Shown here: in pieces, positions 57,114 to 60,100 of the stretch
How positions within the stretch are numbered: the stretch's first letter is position 1
How the letters are laid out: each line of letters opens with the position of its first letter
DNA from: Sipunculus nudus
Lineage: Eukaryota > Annelida > Sipuncula > Golfingiida > Sipunculidae
Assembly (NCBI GenBank): GCA_026874595.1
Contig: CM049311.1
Span: 15,531,676 to 15,595,675, forward strand
Direction of reading: 5' to 3'
Length of the DNA: 64,000 nt
Notes under the pieces: model-generated
What the model was told of the DNA's origin: nothing
Database searches by the model: none
The model's input: the letters and a program-made list of their open reading frames with translations, nothing else
Translations under genes and position numbers: made by a program

Positions 57114-60100
57114 GCAATACTTGCATAGTCAATTCTTGGAATATGTTATGGTAGAATGTTTGCAAACCAGTTGGTTTATCGCCATGCTGTATCACGAATG
57201 TTTCATCTTGTAAGTTGCCTGGGATACACAGGCCTAAAGCGAGTTTAATTTTCACTAAGGAGGCCTATATTAATAACAAACTACCGAAAAATTTTCTCTG
57301 ACACAAACAGTTATACAACACTAAATTAGGCAAAAAAAATAAAAGTTATGCTTCTCAGGCACCGCCTGTGTTAATTTTAAACCCCCGCATCAAAAAATTT
57401 TTATTTTTATTTTTAACAGAATCTTACCAATTTTGAGCTTCAGCTGCTCGGACATTTATTTCAAGAAGATAAAATCATACAATTTTGATAAAATTTCCTT
57501 TGTTTATGTAGCACTTTTACTTGTTTAGTAAAATAAATCTGTTATTACCATTTTTTCCCCTTATCATTTGACATTTTTATTGAAACATACAAAAAAATTT
57601 AAAATTAAAAAAACACCCCCCCCCCCCCCCCCCCCCATTGATTTATGAAAAAAAGTGCCTGAGAACCAAACCTTACTTTTCTGCCTTAAAAATATCAAAC
57701 ATTTACATTTGAAACATCTCTAAATATGCAACAGTTTTGACATGTATTGCTAAGCAATGCTGAATTAAAAGGAACCCATTGCATTAAATCATGGCATAAA
57801 GATTTAACTTCTGGTTGATTATGCTTAGAGTGAGGACAAGTCTGATGTTCAATGTTTTGGTATACACGATTATATTTGGTTTGCAGGGTTAGTGGACTAA
57901 ACCTTTAATGATCCTTAGCTTACAAACCATATCAAATCTTATAGCAACTTTAAGGAAGTTTTAAGTTCTGTCAGAGGCAGAATACAAATACCAGTAATGG
58001 TTTTTGCACGACAGATATCCAACAATTTATGTCAAAAGAACTTAAACACACTTTTAAAATTTTGAACATCTCGGACGACACATGTTTAAGAAATATGGAG
58101 CTATTAATTTTTTGAAAAGGCAGGATGAAGTCAACAAATAATCTAATGAAATGGGTCTCTTTAACACCTGTTTACGTTCCGCTGCTAAATAACTGTTGGT
58201 TACAACACATACAATAAATGCATAATTCTGACAACCTATAAATAATGAATCTGCATATCAGTAAGCACTTTTTGTCTATCAGTGTTGCTTTGTAACTCAA
58301 CATGGAAAAGCAACAGAAAACCGGGAAATGGTTAAACATTAAGTGAAAGTAACAATTTCACTGACTGTTTTTTAAATAAATTGAAGTAATTCATTACAAG
58401 AATAATGCTACATTTATGATTATTTTATATGAACTCTTTGTGTAATGGAAGCTGTAGGGATTTAGACATATGTTTGGTCTGTAACTGTTATTGTCACAAT
58501 ACCATCAGTAAATCAGTAGATTTTCAACAAATTCAGATAAGCATTAAGAGCTGATGATTGCAACTGCTTGCTAACAGCATATGTGCATTTCATGCATGCC
58601 CATACAGTAGAACTGTGAGCTGTGTTCATGATATTGCATGTTGTGTGATTCCAGTTATGTGATATTTAGCTATAGGCATGAATTTATCATGTTCACCTCT
58701 GTGATCTTGTTGATGACCTTGGCATTCATACACCAGCTGGTAGTGAATGTCATGTTCAGGAGAACCTGGAAATATATTAAATGTAAAATAAATCTGTACC
58801 TGAAAAACAAATATAATAGATTCTTATATCTTTGCAAAAATATTTTGTTCACATAGGTCTGAAATACTGGTGCAACTGTAGTTAAGGGAACTATGATCTA
58901 AATATATTTGATATATGTGTGATGGCTGTGGTATCTTCTAAGTATGGTAAGCTCAAGAAGCCAGTTTATTAATCTCAGGTAGGAATAATCACTGGTTATT
59001 AAGGATCCCTGCATTCAAGACCTTTCTTTTCAAAAGTTAACTAAAAGGTAACATTTTTTAACAATTATTTGAAAGCAGATTCTGTCAGTTAATTATGTAA
59101 TCCTTCATGAACTTGGCTTTATCATATCACAGCCCACAGTGGTTAATTTTTCATCACCATGACCTATCTCTTTCGAAATCTAATGTAGCACCTATCTGCA
59201 TGACCATGACTTTTGTCTTTTCATTAACATTACTGGAACATACTATTCAAGACCTTGACATTTGAATTTTGGTTACCCTTAGTGGTACAAAGTTCCATGA
59301 CCTGGACCTTTGTATTTTCATTACCTGTGGTTGTACATACCTTCATGACCTCAACCTGTGTATCCTCATTAAGTACAGGTGTCGCGCTGACGGCCTGGAG
59401 AACCTGCATGGGCAGCCAGCTGTCCTCTTTCTCGCTCTCCAGGCTCGAATGGAAACGCCCATCACTCAGTAAGCGCTGTTTACACAAACAGGAATATCAC
59501 TCAGTATACACTGTGTACACAAACAGGAGTTATCACTCAGTAAGCGTTGTGTACACAAACAGGAGTTATCACTCAGTAAAAACTGTGTACACAAACATGC
59601 TGTGTTCAGATCCATCCTTACTCTGTCATTGTGTTGTCCATTAGAGCAATGATTAACATCATGATCAGCTTCAACAATATCATCAAGGTCCAACTTAATA
59701 AAATCATTCAATAAATTTCCCTTATTTTTAATACAGAATTAAAATTTTTCATGTAAGAATAATCTAGATATTCATAAAGTAAATTTTAATATTGATTTAT
59801 TAATACTGACATGGTTGTTTTTCATTCAGGTTTTATACAAGTAATAAGTATAATGTTACAGTTATTACCTGTATCCCAGAAATACCAAGTGATGTCAGTT
59901 TTGTGTTTTTACTTTCCAGGGCCAGCTGGAGGGGCAGAAGACAGCGCTCCCTGCAAGCAGAAAAAGACACTAATAAACATTTCACAGTTTTGTTTCAAAC
60001 TAGGAGCAAAATAACCTAAGACAACTTGAATATAATTACTATTTAACAACTCCTGTCATGAATTCAATTCGCAGAGCATACTGATCCTGACGGACCACTT

